The notes beneath the pieces are model-generated. The model was not told the DNA's origin, made no database searches, and worked only from the letters and a program-made list of their open reading frames with translations. A stretch of DNA of 64,000 nt from NCBI GenBank assembly GCA_021209875.1, contig JAGYVD010000002.1, positions 5,704,001 to 5,768,000 of the forward strand, in the 5' to 3' direction. How positions within the stretch are numbered: the stretch's first letter is position 1; every line of letters begins with the position of its first letter. The translations under genes were made by a program, and so were the position numbers. This document shows positions 22,953 through 33,128 of the stretch, in pieces. Origin of the DNA: Rosellinia necatrix. Lineage: Eukaryota > Ascomycota > Sordariomycetes > Xylariales > Xylariaceae.

Positions 22953-24144
22953 CGTGAGGGACCGTCAAGATTTACGCCTCGACGCGAATATCAGGCGAAT
23001 ACCCCATGATTATAATAGGTCCATCGGAACCGAGCATAGCATTCCTCAAAGTGGTTCAACGTGAACCGACGAGTGTTATGATAATAGATCATAGGTATTG
23101 TACGATGATTAAGTGTCTATAGATATTGTTAAAGAACGAAATAAATGACGAGATATCTACGAAAAGCAAACCCTGTGTCTGGTCCTGCTCTAGCTTCCCT
23201 CGGTTTCGCCAAGTCAGCTCATCCACATATAGTTCTTTTGCGTCGTGCCATAATCCGGGGCCTCATTAAATCAGCTTGCGAAGGTACCCTAATCACCCGC
23301 GGGCGGGGGACATACTGTCATCAGGTGGATATTGTACTGCGATCAAGCCAAGAGCTGCACATAACGTGAGCCACATGCACATATGAACCCATCAGCGACT
23401 CTCACTCTCTAGCCTGTTTTAGAGATTCCTACCGCTAAAAGTGCTGTGTGTACAAGAACACAGAGCCGCCTTCTGATACGGCGACATTAATATAGCCAGT
23501 GCTCGCAAGAATATGACATGGGTGAAAATCTCATTTACACCGGCTGGGGTATCGATTACCTAAGAACTCCTCCGGGGCACCGGCCAGAATACTGTATATA
23601 AAAGGAACGAGTAGCTAGCGACTGACCAAGTAGGGTCCCTCCTTGTGCAACAGCATAAGTTATTTCTGGAACTACCAGCAGTACGAACTGTGACAATCAA
23701 TTACCAGGCTAACTTACGTTCTTCCGGTTCAGTCACGTAAGCGCTACCTAGAATGTTGCGTCTATGAGTTAGATCACATGGAAACGTAGCTATTACATAA
23801 AGATGCTCAAGCAATATTCCCATATTGAGCTCAATTTAAGATGTGTTCAACCATTCTAGATTGATGTCCTCTTCTTCCACTCACTAGCGCACGAAGATAA
23901 GATTGAATAATGAATGGGTACCAAGCATGGGTGAGGTTATACCAAAGGTCTCGGTAAATAGTGATCGTTTGGCCACGACTAAGACTTAACATGGAGTGAT
24001 TGGTCAGTGCCCGCGACTCTACGTCAAGGTCAAGACCAGTTCCGTGACATTGATATTGAAAACCATGCAGATTACCGTGACGATGGGACACCACACATAA
24101 GTCCGCGCTTGGATGAATAACCTAACTCCCAGTTATGAGCAGAA
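22953..24144. other. Gene-free region
   Basis: About 1.2 kb with no supportable gene. A TATA-like word (TATATAAAAGG, about 23594-23604) is present but no coding sequence starts at a suitable distance from it. Confidence 0.5.
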
Positions 24145-24367
24145 ATGCAGTTCGGCGCTATTGTTCTTGCTGCATCCCTCCCAGCCGCCGAGTATGTACC
24201 TCCCTATATTTACATCACCATGTTTTAGCTCATGTTCCAGGTGATCAAGCGCTACCGCCGACAAGCACAAGTACTATAAATGTCATGTCAACGGCAAGGT
24301 TGATCCAGATCTCTCAGGTGAGGCTCAAAGATTCTGGGGTCATTTTTACCCGAACACAGAAAGGTGA
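24145..24367 (+). CDS. Candidate small secreted protein
   Basis: Two-exon candidate, 24145-24191 and 24250-24367, 54 aa. Exon 1 encodes a signal-peptide-like start, MQFGAIVLAASLPAA. After the intron the frame reads DATADKHKYYKCHVNGKVD and continues to WGHFYPNTER before TGA. Only one cysteine is visible. The intron has a good donor (GTATGT) and acceptor AAG at 24249; nearer AG acceptors lead to an immediate TGA. The stop TGA overlaps a second possible donor (GTGAGT at 24364); splicing to the AG before 24441 would add only one residue. It could be a small secreted effector-like protein or the start of a decayed longer gene. No known family recognised. Confidence 0.35.
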
Positions 24368-24660
24368 GTATCTCATCAGGTGGACGACTTAAATCCGCGG
24401 AATCTGCATGCTACTGAGAGGTTTCATTCTCACAGCCGATGACTGAGCCACAGCGGGCTCCCATTTGGCATCGTTCGCAGAACCTTCTTTCAAAAATAAA
24501 CACTTCTAGTTTCAAATTCTTGTCCTCGGTCTCTGAGACTAGAAGACGTGATTAGAAGAAGTTAAAGTGGTTTGATAATAAGAAAGGGGCGGGGGGAGGG
24601 GTCAAGGGATTGTGTGTAAGGAGTGATTCCGTTGGATAGCGGAGCATCTGATATTGGGGT

Positions 24661-24688
24661 TCCTTCGACGGGAATCCTTCGACGGGAA
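24661..24688. repeat. 14-bp tandem duplication
   Basis: TCCTTCGACGGGAA twice in direct succession (24661-24674, 24675-24688). Confidence 0.9.
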
Positions 24689-25527
24689 CAAAATCACAGG
24701 CTCTCTTTGATCATCTGTCCCTACTGTTTCAGCTGAGACGCATGATGGGGTGGTCTATTGAGCGCCTGACATTATGTAGTATAGTCTCTCGCACTGCCGG
24801 CAGACAGTCACTTCTCTCTATAATTTGTTATGTGGAGGGTAATTATAGCCTGCTTAGCAACCCATATCCGAGATAAAATCAATCTTGCCTATTTCTGAAT
24901 TTGCCAAAAAGAGGCTCTGGGGTACAATACCAACTCCTTATCATCGCGTCTGAGACAGATGTTGAGTAGTAATATGAATTTTTCGAGATGAGTCACCAGA
25001 GTAAAAAGGGAGAATCACCGAGACTGGGACCCAGTCCTTGAAGTAATTATTTGTGTTCCAGGAAATGAGGTATCACAAGGGAGTAGAAAGGTTATTAAGT
25101 AGATGGCATCGGTATGCGCTTCGACTTCAGCAGTATTTGACGCGAGGCCTGCTGTCACACCTACCTCAAATCCTTAATATCCAGTCGCTATCTTTGTAAT
25201 TAGCTCTCTGTACCGTAATGGCACCTCAAAAACCAACCAGATGCTAATTCCATGGTGTGCGTGACGGATTATAGAAGCTTTTCAACTGGTACTACCCATA
25301 TGGTGCTCAATCATATGGCTTTGATTGGTATTCTATTGGTGTGGAAGTTGAATACCCCGGCCTCAGTTTCAGAGCAAAGCGACTACGGGCAGGGAGGCGG
25401 ATAATTGTCGTACAAGACGGGAAGCGGAGTGTCAAGACGCGCTGAGGTGTACGTTAGCAATAATACGTACACCTACACAGCCGACGATGGAGTCCCGGAT
25501 GTTGACCATGGTCTATTCTCGCTGGCG

Positions 25528-25536
25528 TATATATAA
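25528..25536 (+). promoter_or_regulatory. Probable TATA box of the 195-aa gene
   Basis: TATATATAA, 114 bases upstream of the ATG at 25650. Confidence 0.4.
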
Positions 25537-25649
25537 TTCTCTAACTTGCCTCTGGTGATAGTACTTCTCATGGTGCTCGCGCAGTCTATCCTATTTCCTG
25601 GTTTCAAACAGTCTAGATATATATATCGCTTCAAGGCCGCAATTTAACA

Positions 25650-26299
25650 ATGATTACACCTCCTTGTTCAGATTCAAGCCCTGTATCTTCGACCATCCAG
25701 ACTGCCTCGACAGGTAATAGTCCCGCCAATACCACCCAGGTGGTCCGGGTAGTTGATAGAGACCGACCCTGCCAACCATATGCTGGTAACCCCGAGGATA
25801 CAGGTGCACCCTCATTCACAAGAACTGGTTCTTTCGTAAGTAGACTACTAAAATATGGGTTATAGCAGCATAATCATAGTCTAACTACTCGACATAGTAC
25901 CACACCACTCGCCCTGAACTAGAACATCAGTATCTCAAGGCCTCCGATGTACGACGCCAAGTCCGAGAGGCGCCACAAGGCGATTATTCTATTGGGGAAT
26001 ATCCTAGGACTTTGACCAACCTACCACCTCACCTAATAAGATCTCAGCAACCCCACACGGAATTCCCGCTCACCCCGAGTCCCCGAGACGGCGAGCTTCC
26101 GACCAACTACCAGGGTGGGAACGCTGGGCCGGTCAAGGCATTCTATAACGAACAAAGTAGAGCAAGATTTGTTGTTGGTTTTGATAATACTAGCGAGCCC
26201 CCTAGAGAGCCTCAAGACCAGGAAGCTGATGCCCGGAATTCGTATGTCCTTGCTCGTTATCACGCAGCCCCAACCCATAGCCCTGTCCGAAAAGCTTAA
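25650..26299 (+). CDS. Unrecognised 195-aa protein, probably disordered
   Basis: Two exons, 25650-25835 and 25898-26299, joined in phase 0 through a 62-nt intron with GTAAGT donor and CATAG acceptor. The spliced frame continues TGSF into YHTTRPELEHQYLKASDVRR without a stop. Composition is Pro/Ser/Thr/Gln-rich with few hydrophobic runs; notable segments are PCQPYAGNPEDTGAPSF (about residues 42-58), TEFPLTPSPRDGELPTNYQG (about 109-128) and FYNEQSRARFVVGFDN (about 137-152). No signal peptide, membrane segment or known domain. The reading frame crossing a clean intron and the upstream TATA box argue that it is real. Function unknown. Confidence 0.6.
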
Positions 26300-26902
26300 G
26301 AGAAGCTCCCCTCGTACGGCTCTTTAAGTGTTCGGTAACAGGGCCAAAACGCACTCTTGCCAAAGGTATCGGGTTTCTTTTATCAGATTTCTCAGTTGCC
26401 ATACAAGAATACACCTCCCCCCTTTTTAGTATGCATATCTAGATTTATTCAACTACGCGTCTCTATTATCAACAATTTTTAAATATGATTGATATTCTCC
26501 GGGTCATCAACGCCTGTTTCCAATATTGACTTGATTTGTTTCCAAATATAGATCGCTTAGTGTCTTATGAGGATGTCTTTAATCGGCCAGCGAACAGTCG
26601 AGATAGAATTAGATTTAGCTGTAGTAAAGTTTACGCTCTACGAATTTCACGAACAGCCCTAGAGATTGTCCGAAACAGATTTGTTTTATTTTTACTATTT
26701 CTCAAAATGTTTTATATGCTTGGGTATGTATGTTCATTATCCTTAATATCATTACGCTAACCGCAAATATAGTCATACACGAATGTCCTTTTCGAAACAA
26801 CAGCAGCAGTCGCTCGCGGGGTGAGCATATCATCCAATAAATTTACATGTCCTTCTTAACCCCGAGCACGCCTCCCAGAGGCGATACCTGCTAGGTTGGT
26901 AG
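26300..26902. other. Intergenic between convergent genes
   Basis: No supportable gene. Short AT-rich open frames (26536-26760) do not look coding. Confidence 0.5.
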
Positions 26903-28396
26903 CTAAACATCTCTGAGTCTTTCTAGATCATTACTTGTCGCGGTACGCGAATCGAACTGCGAAAGATTATTGCCATCGTCGCTCGGGAGCTTCTTTTTCC
27001 CACCCCCATGCATAGGGTAGTCTGGAAGGCCATGCGATGCGGAACCAGCGGTTTTTGATGCACCTGTAGTCCAAGCTTTGAAACTCGAGACGCTCAGCGT
27101 CACTAGAGGTCGTAGACTTGGTAAACATGCACAGATATTTGCAGCGTAGAGCTCTAGTCCACCCCAAATCGCAAGGTCCGGGAGATTCCGCGTAACATCA
27201 TGCGAATGTGTAAACTTGTACAAGGACACTATACGCATGATACTGGTGACGATAACACTTTATAAACACATATTAGCACGGAAATCGTCGTGAAGGGGCC
27301 TCGGTCCCGTGAGAGATGGATGCTGCTGGGGCCGAGTACTTACAGTACACCGAGAGAAAACATGCCGAGAGTTGTGATCTTCTTAGCGCGCGAGAACTGC
27401 AGCTGAGAAATCCAGTGTATAGGAAGCAAGATGAGCACGACATCTAGGGATGTTGCGATGATGCCACCGGAAAGGAACACGGCCCATTGGTCAATGCAAC
27501 GCCCTTCGTGTAGGCCATCCCATACATTCCAGAAGTACGATATAGGAGTACACTGGAAAATGATACAGAATATGTATGTGATCGTGATGGCCACATTGAG
27601 CGCTATCGAAAGAAGGATAAGTGGCCGGGCGCCTGATACGCGGAAAATGCGCAGCAGAAACAGGCTGATGGATATGCGCACAAAAAACCGCGACGTAACA
27701 TAACACAACAGCGCAGACCAAAACAGCTGAAAATTGGGGCACAGAAGTTAGGATCTGAGTGCTTTGTAGAGGAAAGACAGGGAAGCCATACTATGAGAAT
27801 CGGCGAGATGTTTTCCTGTGGCACAGCCCAGATGTGATGGCCTACTCCGAGTTCACCAACTTGCAAAACGTTAGACAAGAAGTAAGTGGACGGGGTGACA
27901 CGACGTACAGAGTGCACATAATACGGTGAATCCAATGGAAATGAGCACAGATACAAGAGCCGAATAGTCATCCCACCATAACGGAATCCGTTCAGTCAAC
28001 CGAACAATGAAGCGTAGAGCGATGATGACAGTCGAGAAGGCGACAAAGCTGTAGATGACTGGGATAAACGCTTGCTCGTTGGTCGATGGGATACCGCATA
28101 ACGAGTAGGTTTGGTTTTGAAAAGAGAGCGCTTCGGGTATGGTGCATGAACGTAAGACACACGCTCCCGCAACCGCTTGTACCGCCTGACTGGCGCACGA
28201 GCACGCCGGATCTGTGAGGGAGCAGTTTGACGCTGTATTAATAGCCTCGACGAGGCAACCGGCCTAGAGTAATAGAGAATTCATCAACATGACATTCGCA
28301 GCGAATGACCACTCTCACAACATGACTTACACCGCATTCCGGTATGCTCTTGAAAAAAGCAGCAGCTTGTTCCGGGGATATTGAGAGCGTGGACAT
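26903..28396 (-). CDS. CFEM-rhodopsin-domain receptor (PTH11-like GPCR)
   Basis: Five exons, 28396-28331, 28263-27909, 27859-27792, 27726-27344 and 27257-26903, encode 408 aa. The extracellular N-terminus is a CFEM domain with eight cysteines: PECGAGC, NCS, PACSC, ACVLRSC and SLCG (about residues 20-79). A seven-helix fungal rhodopsin-like domain follows. The first helix is VIYSFVAFSTVIIALRF, followed by GHHIWAVP. The fourth-exon helices include SIALNVAITITYIFCIIFQC and FLSGGIIATSLDVVLILLP, and the last is GVLVIVTSIMRIVSLYKF, then LELYAANICACLPSL. The architecture matches PTH11-type receptors, which sense host or surface cues in plant pathogens. No clear signal peptide precedes the CFEM domain. 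An in-frame stop lies just upstream of the ATG, which supports this start. The hydrophilic tail contains a PMHGGGKKK motif. Ligand unknown. Confidence 0.9.
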
Positions 28397-30575
28397 GGTG
28401 AACACCACCTAGTTACGAGCTCAGCAAGTAGTATAGGTGCTTCTTGGATGTTCTACCATTCCATGTGCGCGCGGCAAGGTGGGGGAAATTTCTGGATTAA
28501 GAGAAAACAGAACTTGCGGCGTTCCGGTATAGGCTTATAAACTGGCAGTACCAATCACACAAAAGAAGAAGAGTGGGAAAAGACCGCGCATAAGTGCTGT
28601 AACGTAGGACGCCATGACGGGGAGGCGAACCACGCTCATTTCGTCGAGTCGGCTCCGAGTCTCTACTAGAACGACCCCTCTTCCATTCTGTGCCTACTGA
28701 ACGAACCCCTTCGCCCTAGAACGCCTGACTCGAATCTAAGTGACACTCTGGAGTCGATCAAATTCGACACACATCTGTCGGGTACGGTGACCGAGTGGCC
28801 ACCAAGAAGGAGCTGAAAGCACGCGTTAATGTTGTAACGTCCGAACCTACCCAAAGTGGTAACATCTCCAGAGATGCAGCAGATCTGATTCGCGAGGGTG
28901 GGCTTGGCAGATGCCCCCCCCAGCCCTTAAACGCAACCCCGACGGTCCATCTTTTGTTTACCGGGGCGCCTATACTTCGTTGTCAGTGGCCGGCAAGCTA
29001 GCCCGGCATTCTAGGTAGCTTAGTAGCCCGCCTGACTTTTGAAATCTGCTAGGCACTCTCGTAATTAATTCCAACCTGCGTGCAATCCGCAGGCACCCTA
29101 TACATGGTACATACGGGTCGCATTAGTGTAAGTCGTGTAAAGGATAGCACATATTTTTGTCACTACCCCGGCTTTCACCTGGTTTCGACGTAGTAATAGA
29201 GGTGCCATTAGAAGACGGTAAATCCATATTCGGAAGACGAGGCACCCTTTCATCCGGAGTTGATCATCCTCTTACCTAAAGGTAAGCACTTGGGTGCCCA
29301 AACTAGCCTAGGAGCGAGTATCGGAAGTGGACCGAAGCTCGATGAACTATTATCCCCACCCGGCTCCGACTAGCTTCGGGACTTCCCGCTGGCCGTTTAA
29401 ACCCCCTTTGACTGATTAACTGGTACGGTCTCGGCGAGCAAACTGGCGCACTGATTGAAAACTCATACACACCGACGACATGGTTTGGTTTTCACCTGGA
29501 TTCGTGACAAATGTGGCGAATTATAAAACAGACCGGGGTGTTGGCATCAAAGGTTTGGGGTATACAATCTAGACTTCACACGTAAGATGGACCATCCAGA
29601 TCTTGGGTAGTATACATGACCTACTATCGATTATCTAGGTAGTAATAAAAAATATTGGGGCCTGGGCAAGAAACATGATTCTGGGGCGATGCACTTGCAA
29701 GGTCCTACAGCTGAAGGAATGCGGTGACATGGACTAAGTGTAAATACTGTCGCCTCCTGGGTTGCCACCCCACCATACCTGCATGGTTGTAAATACACCC
29801 TGTCATGCTCATGGGGATGGGGAAACCGGAACGATCTGATGCCCCAAAGAGGAGTGTATGGAATAGTCGTCGAACGCACGATAGAAATCAAACTGTAACA
29901 TTAAACACAGCTCAAGCAAAATCCTTTGCAGCGTTGCGTTTCCATTACAGACACGACATGCTGCATACGACATGCCTATACCACGCACAAGGGCTTTAAC
30001 GTGGATGTTGGGATGACAAGCCTGCAGTGTCGTCTGGTATAAGTTACCAAAAATGTATCCACGTGAATGGGTAAGCGAGGGTTACATCGTAGGTTTCGAT
30101 AGTCCCCTGGGCTAGGATATCAACGTTATGGTCTCCGGTATTTTCGCTCCTCGCGTGGTATCCCCTCGTCGGCTGTCGCTCCCCGAGTGTAGCTGATGCG
30201 GTGTATGAGGATTCAAGAAAAGGAGTTCTGTTGTAAGATTTACGTTATGATGGAAAGTTAAAGACTACACAAGTGGTGTGTCAACATGGTAGGGTAGCAG
30301 AGTAGCAGAGCAGTCATGACATGATATCAACATATTGAGTAACGCGCAATCTACCTTAGTGCAAGTGAGAAACAAGGCCTATATACATCTCAATGACATA
30401 CACGCTAGAGGACAAAACGTGGCGGCACTGACCCTAGCTCTCCCAGATCACAGGGCACTAGTTCGGTGTCCTAAGTCTTGTGACATGAAAGTCTAACCAG
30501 ATGTGCAAGTGGTGGCTTATGCGCAGTACTTAGAAGAGCATCGTGCTAACGAAAAGGCTCGATAACCAAGGGGCC
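28397..30575. other. Long gene-free region
   Basis: 2.2 kb between two minus-strand genes with no gene I can support on either strand. It must contain the receptor promoter at its left end. No inverted-repeat or transposon hallmark was recognised. Confidence 0.5.
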
Positions 30576-32305
30576 TCAGGTTGGGCTGGTGGAGACCCTT
30601 CCCGCTAGCTGGTGCTCAGACTCTAGCTGCTTATTCATATCATGGTGCTTGACAAATAAGGATAAGAAAAGCGAGACGGCAGCAAGAGCGAGCAGAAGGT
30701 ACAAGATGCCATGGAATCCTTCCACGAAAGAGTCGAGAAAAGCCGTCTTCTCCGGCCCATCGGGCATCGAAGTTAACGGACCTGAGAAAGCTGCCGCATT
30801 CCGCGCGGTGTCTAACGCCAATTCATATGAAAAGCCATGGCGCTCGAGAGCATGCAACAAGACGTTCTCGAAGACGGTCCCCCCGATGGCCACACCAAGG
30901 CAGATACCAAACTGGCGCACGAACGTAAACATCGAGACAGCATATGCCACATCGCGTGTGGGAGAGATGGCTTGGGCGGCTACATTGAGCGATAAGACGA
31001 GAAGACCATGGCCCACCGATATACTCAGAATAAGGAACAGGTGTGCGACAAGGCTGCGATGCTGGTTGATGAGAAGCAGGACGCCGTTCGATACAATAAG
31101 GCAGGCAAACCCGAGACGTATTGCCCATAAAAACGAACCGAAGCGCGTCATCAACCGTCCAGAAATCACGCTTATTGGTACCACCAGTAATGTGGTCGCC
31201 ATTATGTAAACGCCAGTCAAGGTCGTGCTTAGGCCTTTGACGGAGATCATATAAAACGGGAGGTAGTACAGATGCGTATAGAGCTCGAAGCCGCCGATAA
31301 GTGTCAACAGGAAGACAAGGCAGGCCGACACGTTCTTCCATACTGACAACCGAATAAACGGCGCAGCAGGGACGTAGGCTTCATACACAAGGGAGAGGAT
31401 CGTGGCTAGCCCGCCGAGAAGGATGGGAACCCAGGTCTGATACGCATTCCAACTGTACTGGACGCCGCCCCATGTCAGTCCGACTAGGAAACTCGAAACG
31501 CCGGCGATGAAGAGGAAGCTCCCGAACCAGTCGATTCGGAGCACGGCGGTGAGCAGGGGGGGTTTGTTCTGCAGTTTCAGATTTCGGAAAGCAAACGGCA
31601 CGGCCAGGAGACCGAGGGCGCAGAAGGGGTAGTTGATGTAGAAGATCCACTGCCATTGCGCATGCTCGGCGACAGCACCTCCCGTGACGGGGCCGATGAC
31701 GGTTCCGAGCGCCCAGCCGGCCACGATGAGCGCGAGATACTTGGGTCGTTGGCGGAGAGGGATGATGTCGGACACGACAATGTACCCTAACGTGTAGATG
31801 CCGCCGCCGCCCACGCCTTGAATCGCACGTCCGCTCAATAGTACTGTAAAGGTGGTCGCGAGAGTGGAAATGATGGTTCCTACAGTGAACATGACGACGG
31901 AGAAGAGCAAGACCATCCGTCGGCCGATGAGGTCGGATAGGGCACCGAGGAATGGGACGAAGACGGCATTGGCTAAAAGATACGAGCTACCAGCCCAAAA
32001 CGTTTCGATTGCCGTACCGTTCAGCTCTTTGGCGAGTTTCTAGCTATTCTATCAGTCTACATCAACGCTTTAGGGTACACTATGGGGGATGCGCTTACAG
32101 GTAACGCGGGGGGAAGAACTGTGGCATCCAGGGCAAGAATAACATTCAGTGCAGCCATCGTCCCAAGGATTAGGAGTTCCCGTTTCCCTGCCTTGAAAGG
32201 AGCTTCATCTTCAGAATCTGGGGTGAATTCCTGATTGGGAGGAGGAGTCTGTAGCTCTTCAGTCCGATCTACAGATGAAGAATCGTTTTTGGACTCTTTC
32301 GACAT
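30576..32305 (-). CDS. MFS multidrug/toxin efflux transporter (DHA2, 14 TM type)
   Basis: Two exons, 32305-32099 and 32039-30576, encode 556 aa. Proton-driven exporter of the major facilitator superfamily in the plasma membrane. A charged cytosolic N-terminus (MSKESKNDSSSVDRTEEL) precedes helix 1 (LLILGTMAALNVILALDATV). The second exon gives the loop-2/3 signature FLGALSDLIGRRMVLL, a Gly-rich segment GRAIQGVGGGGIYTL, and the antiporter motif C region WALGTVIGPVTGGAVAE. Length and helix count fit the 14-helix DHA2 group used for drug and secondary-metabolite export (Tri12-like in role). It lies 824 bases from, and divergent to, the P450, next to the PKS, so export of the polyketide is likely but inferred. 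Another ATG lies upstream in frame (32407), but the stretch between is hydrophobic, poly-Phe and unlikely coding. Confidence 0.92.
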
Positions 32306-33128
32306 GATTATTTCCCTTCTATTGCGATCGATATTTTGCACGATGAGAAATAGATCTGAAAAAAAAAAAAAAAACCCTTGAAGGATAACCAATCCAAACC
32401 AGACCAAAAAAAAAAAAAGAGCACAACTAAAGCAGGCTGCAGGTGATACCCGTGATTTTCGGCTCTCGCTGCCTACATGATTGCCAAGATATGGGCGGGT
32501 GACTTATACCGGCACCCAAGTCTTCCTTGCCTGTAGGACGTGGCCATTTGGCCCCATCAATTACACTACACCACAATCCTACCCCGGTCTCTTTTTTTTC
32601 CTGTCGCCAACCAGGGTAGTGGGCGGGTAAGTGGTAATGAAAATGCACGATTTAGCCCCGCTAGTAGACAGGACCCGGATAGATCCCAACCCTGTCAAAT
32701 GCCCAGAGTACATGGCGGAGAGCATTGCTTGGAATGCATCGCGCCACCGCTGGTACAGTAACAGTCACACCACCTCCATGATACTATTCATGTCAACATG
32801 TGAATATGCGGGACGACATTCTATCCGCGCCATCGGGGCTGATGCTCGACCATCAGGCTGTTTCGAGTTACGCGAGGCTCTTGGATGCGTACATGTTTCA
32901 ACAGGAATGCCACATACCATTGTCACGTTTTATCTCCTGCATCTTTGTTTTCTAGGCCAAATGTCGTCACCTTTCTTCAGCCACCGCCCAACCCAGGAAT
33001 AGGGATAGGGATAGGGATAGGGATAGGGAGATCTTTACCAAATCTACATTGCCCATCGCTTCCATTACGCTTTACTTTTCATCATATCATTAATCCGCTA
33101 TTGTTCTGTTCTCCCGGATAGCGACAAC
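32306..33128. promoter_or_regulatory. Divergent promoter region, MFS / P450
   Basis: 823 bases shared by the MFS and P450 starts. It contains two A-runs near the MFS start (about 32359-32375 and 32405-32418) and a GGGATA repeat 100 bases before the P450 ATG. Divergent sharing is common for co-regulated cluster genes. No zinc-cluster (CGG pair) or other site was identified with confidence. Confidence 0.5.
32999..33029. repeat. (GGGATA)n microsatellite
   Basis: Five tandem GGGATA units about 100 bases upstream of the P450 ATG. It differs from the fungal telomere unit (TTAGGG) by one base in each copy and is not telomeric. Confidence 0.95.

Larger units (their letters stand above)
24368..25649. 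other. Gene-free region with a short direct repeat
   Basis: 1.3 kb with no supportable gene. It contains a 14-bp tandem repeat at 24661-24688, and a TATA box for the gene at 25650. Confidence 0.5.

Noticed and set aside
23594..23604. Strong TATA-like word TATATAAAAGG
   Set aside because: No coding sequence begins within a plausible distance on the plus strand, so no promoter was called.
23831..24094. 87-codon minus-strand open frame
   Set aside because: No recognisable features; left as non-coding.
32999..33029. Possible interstitial telomere repeat
   Set aside because: The unit is GGGATA, not the fungal TTAGGG; a simple microsatellite explains it.
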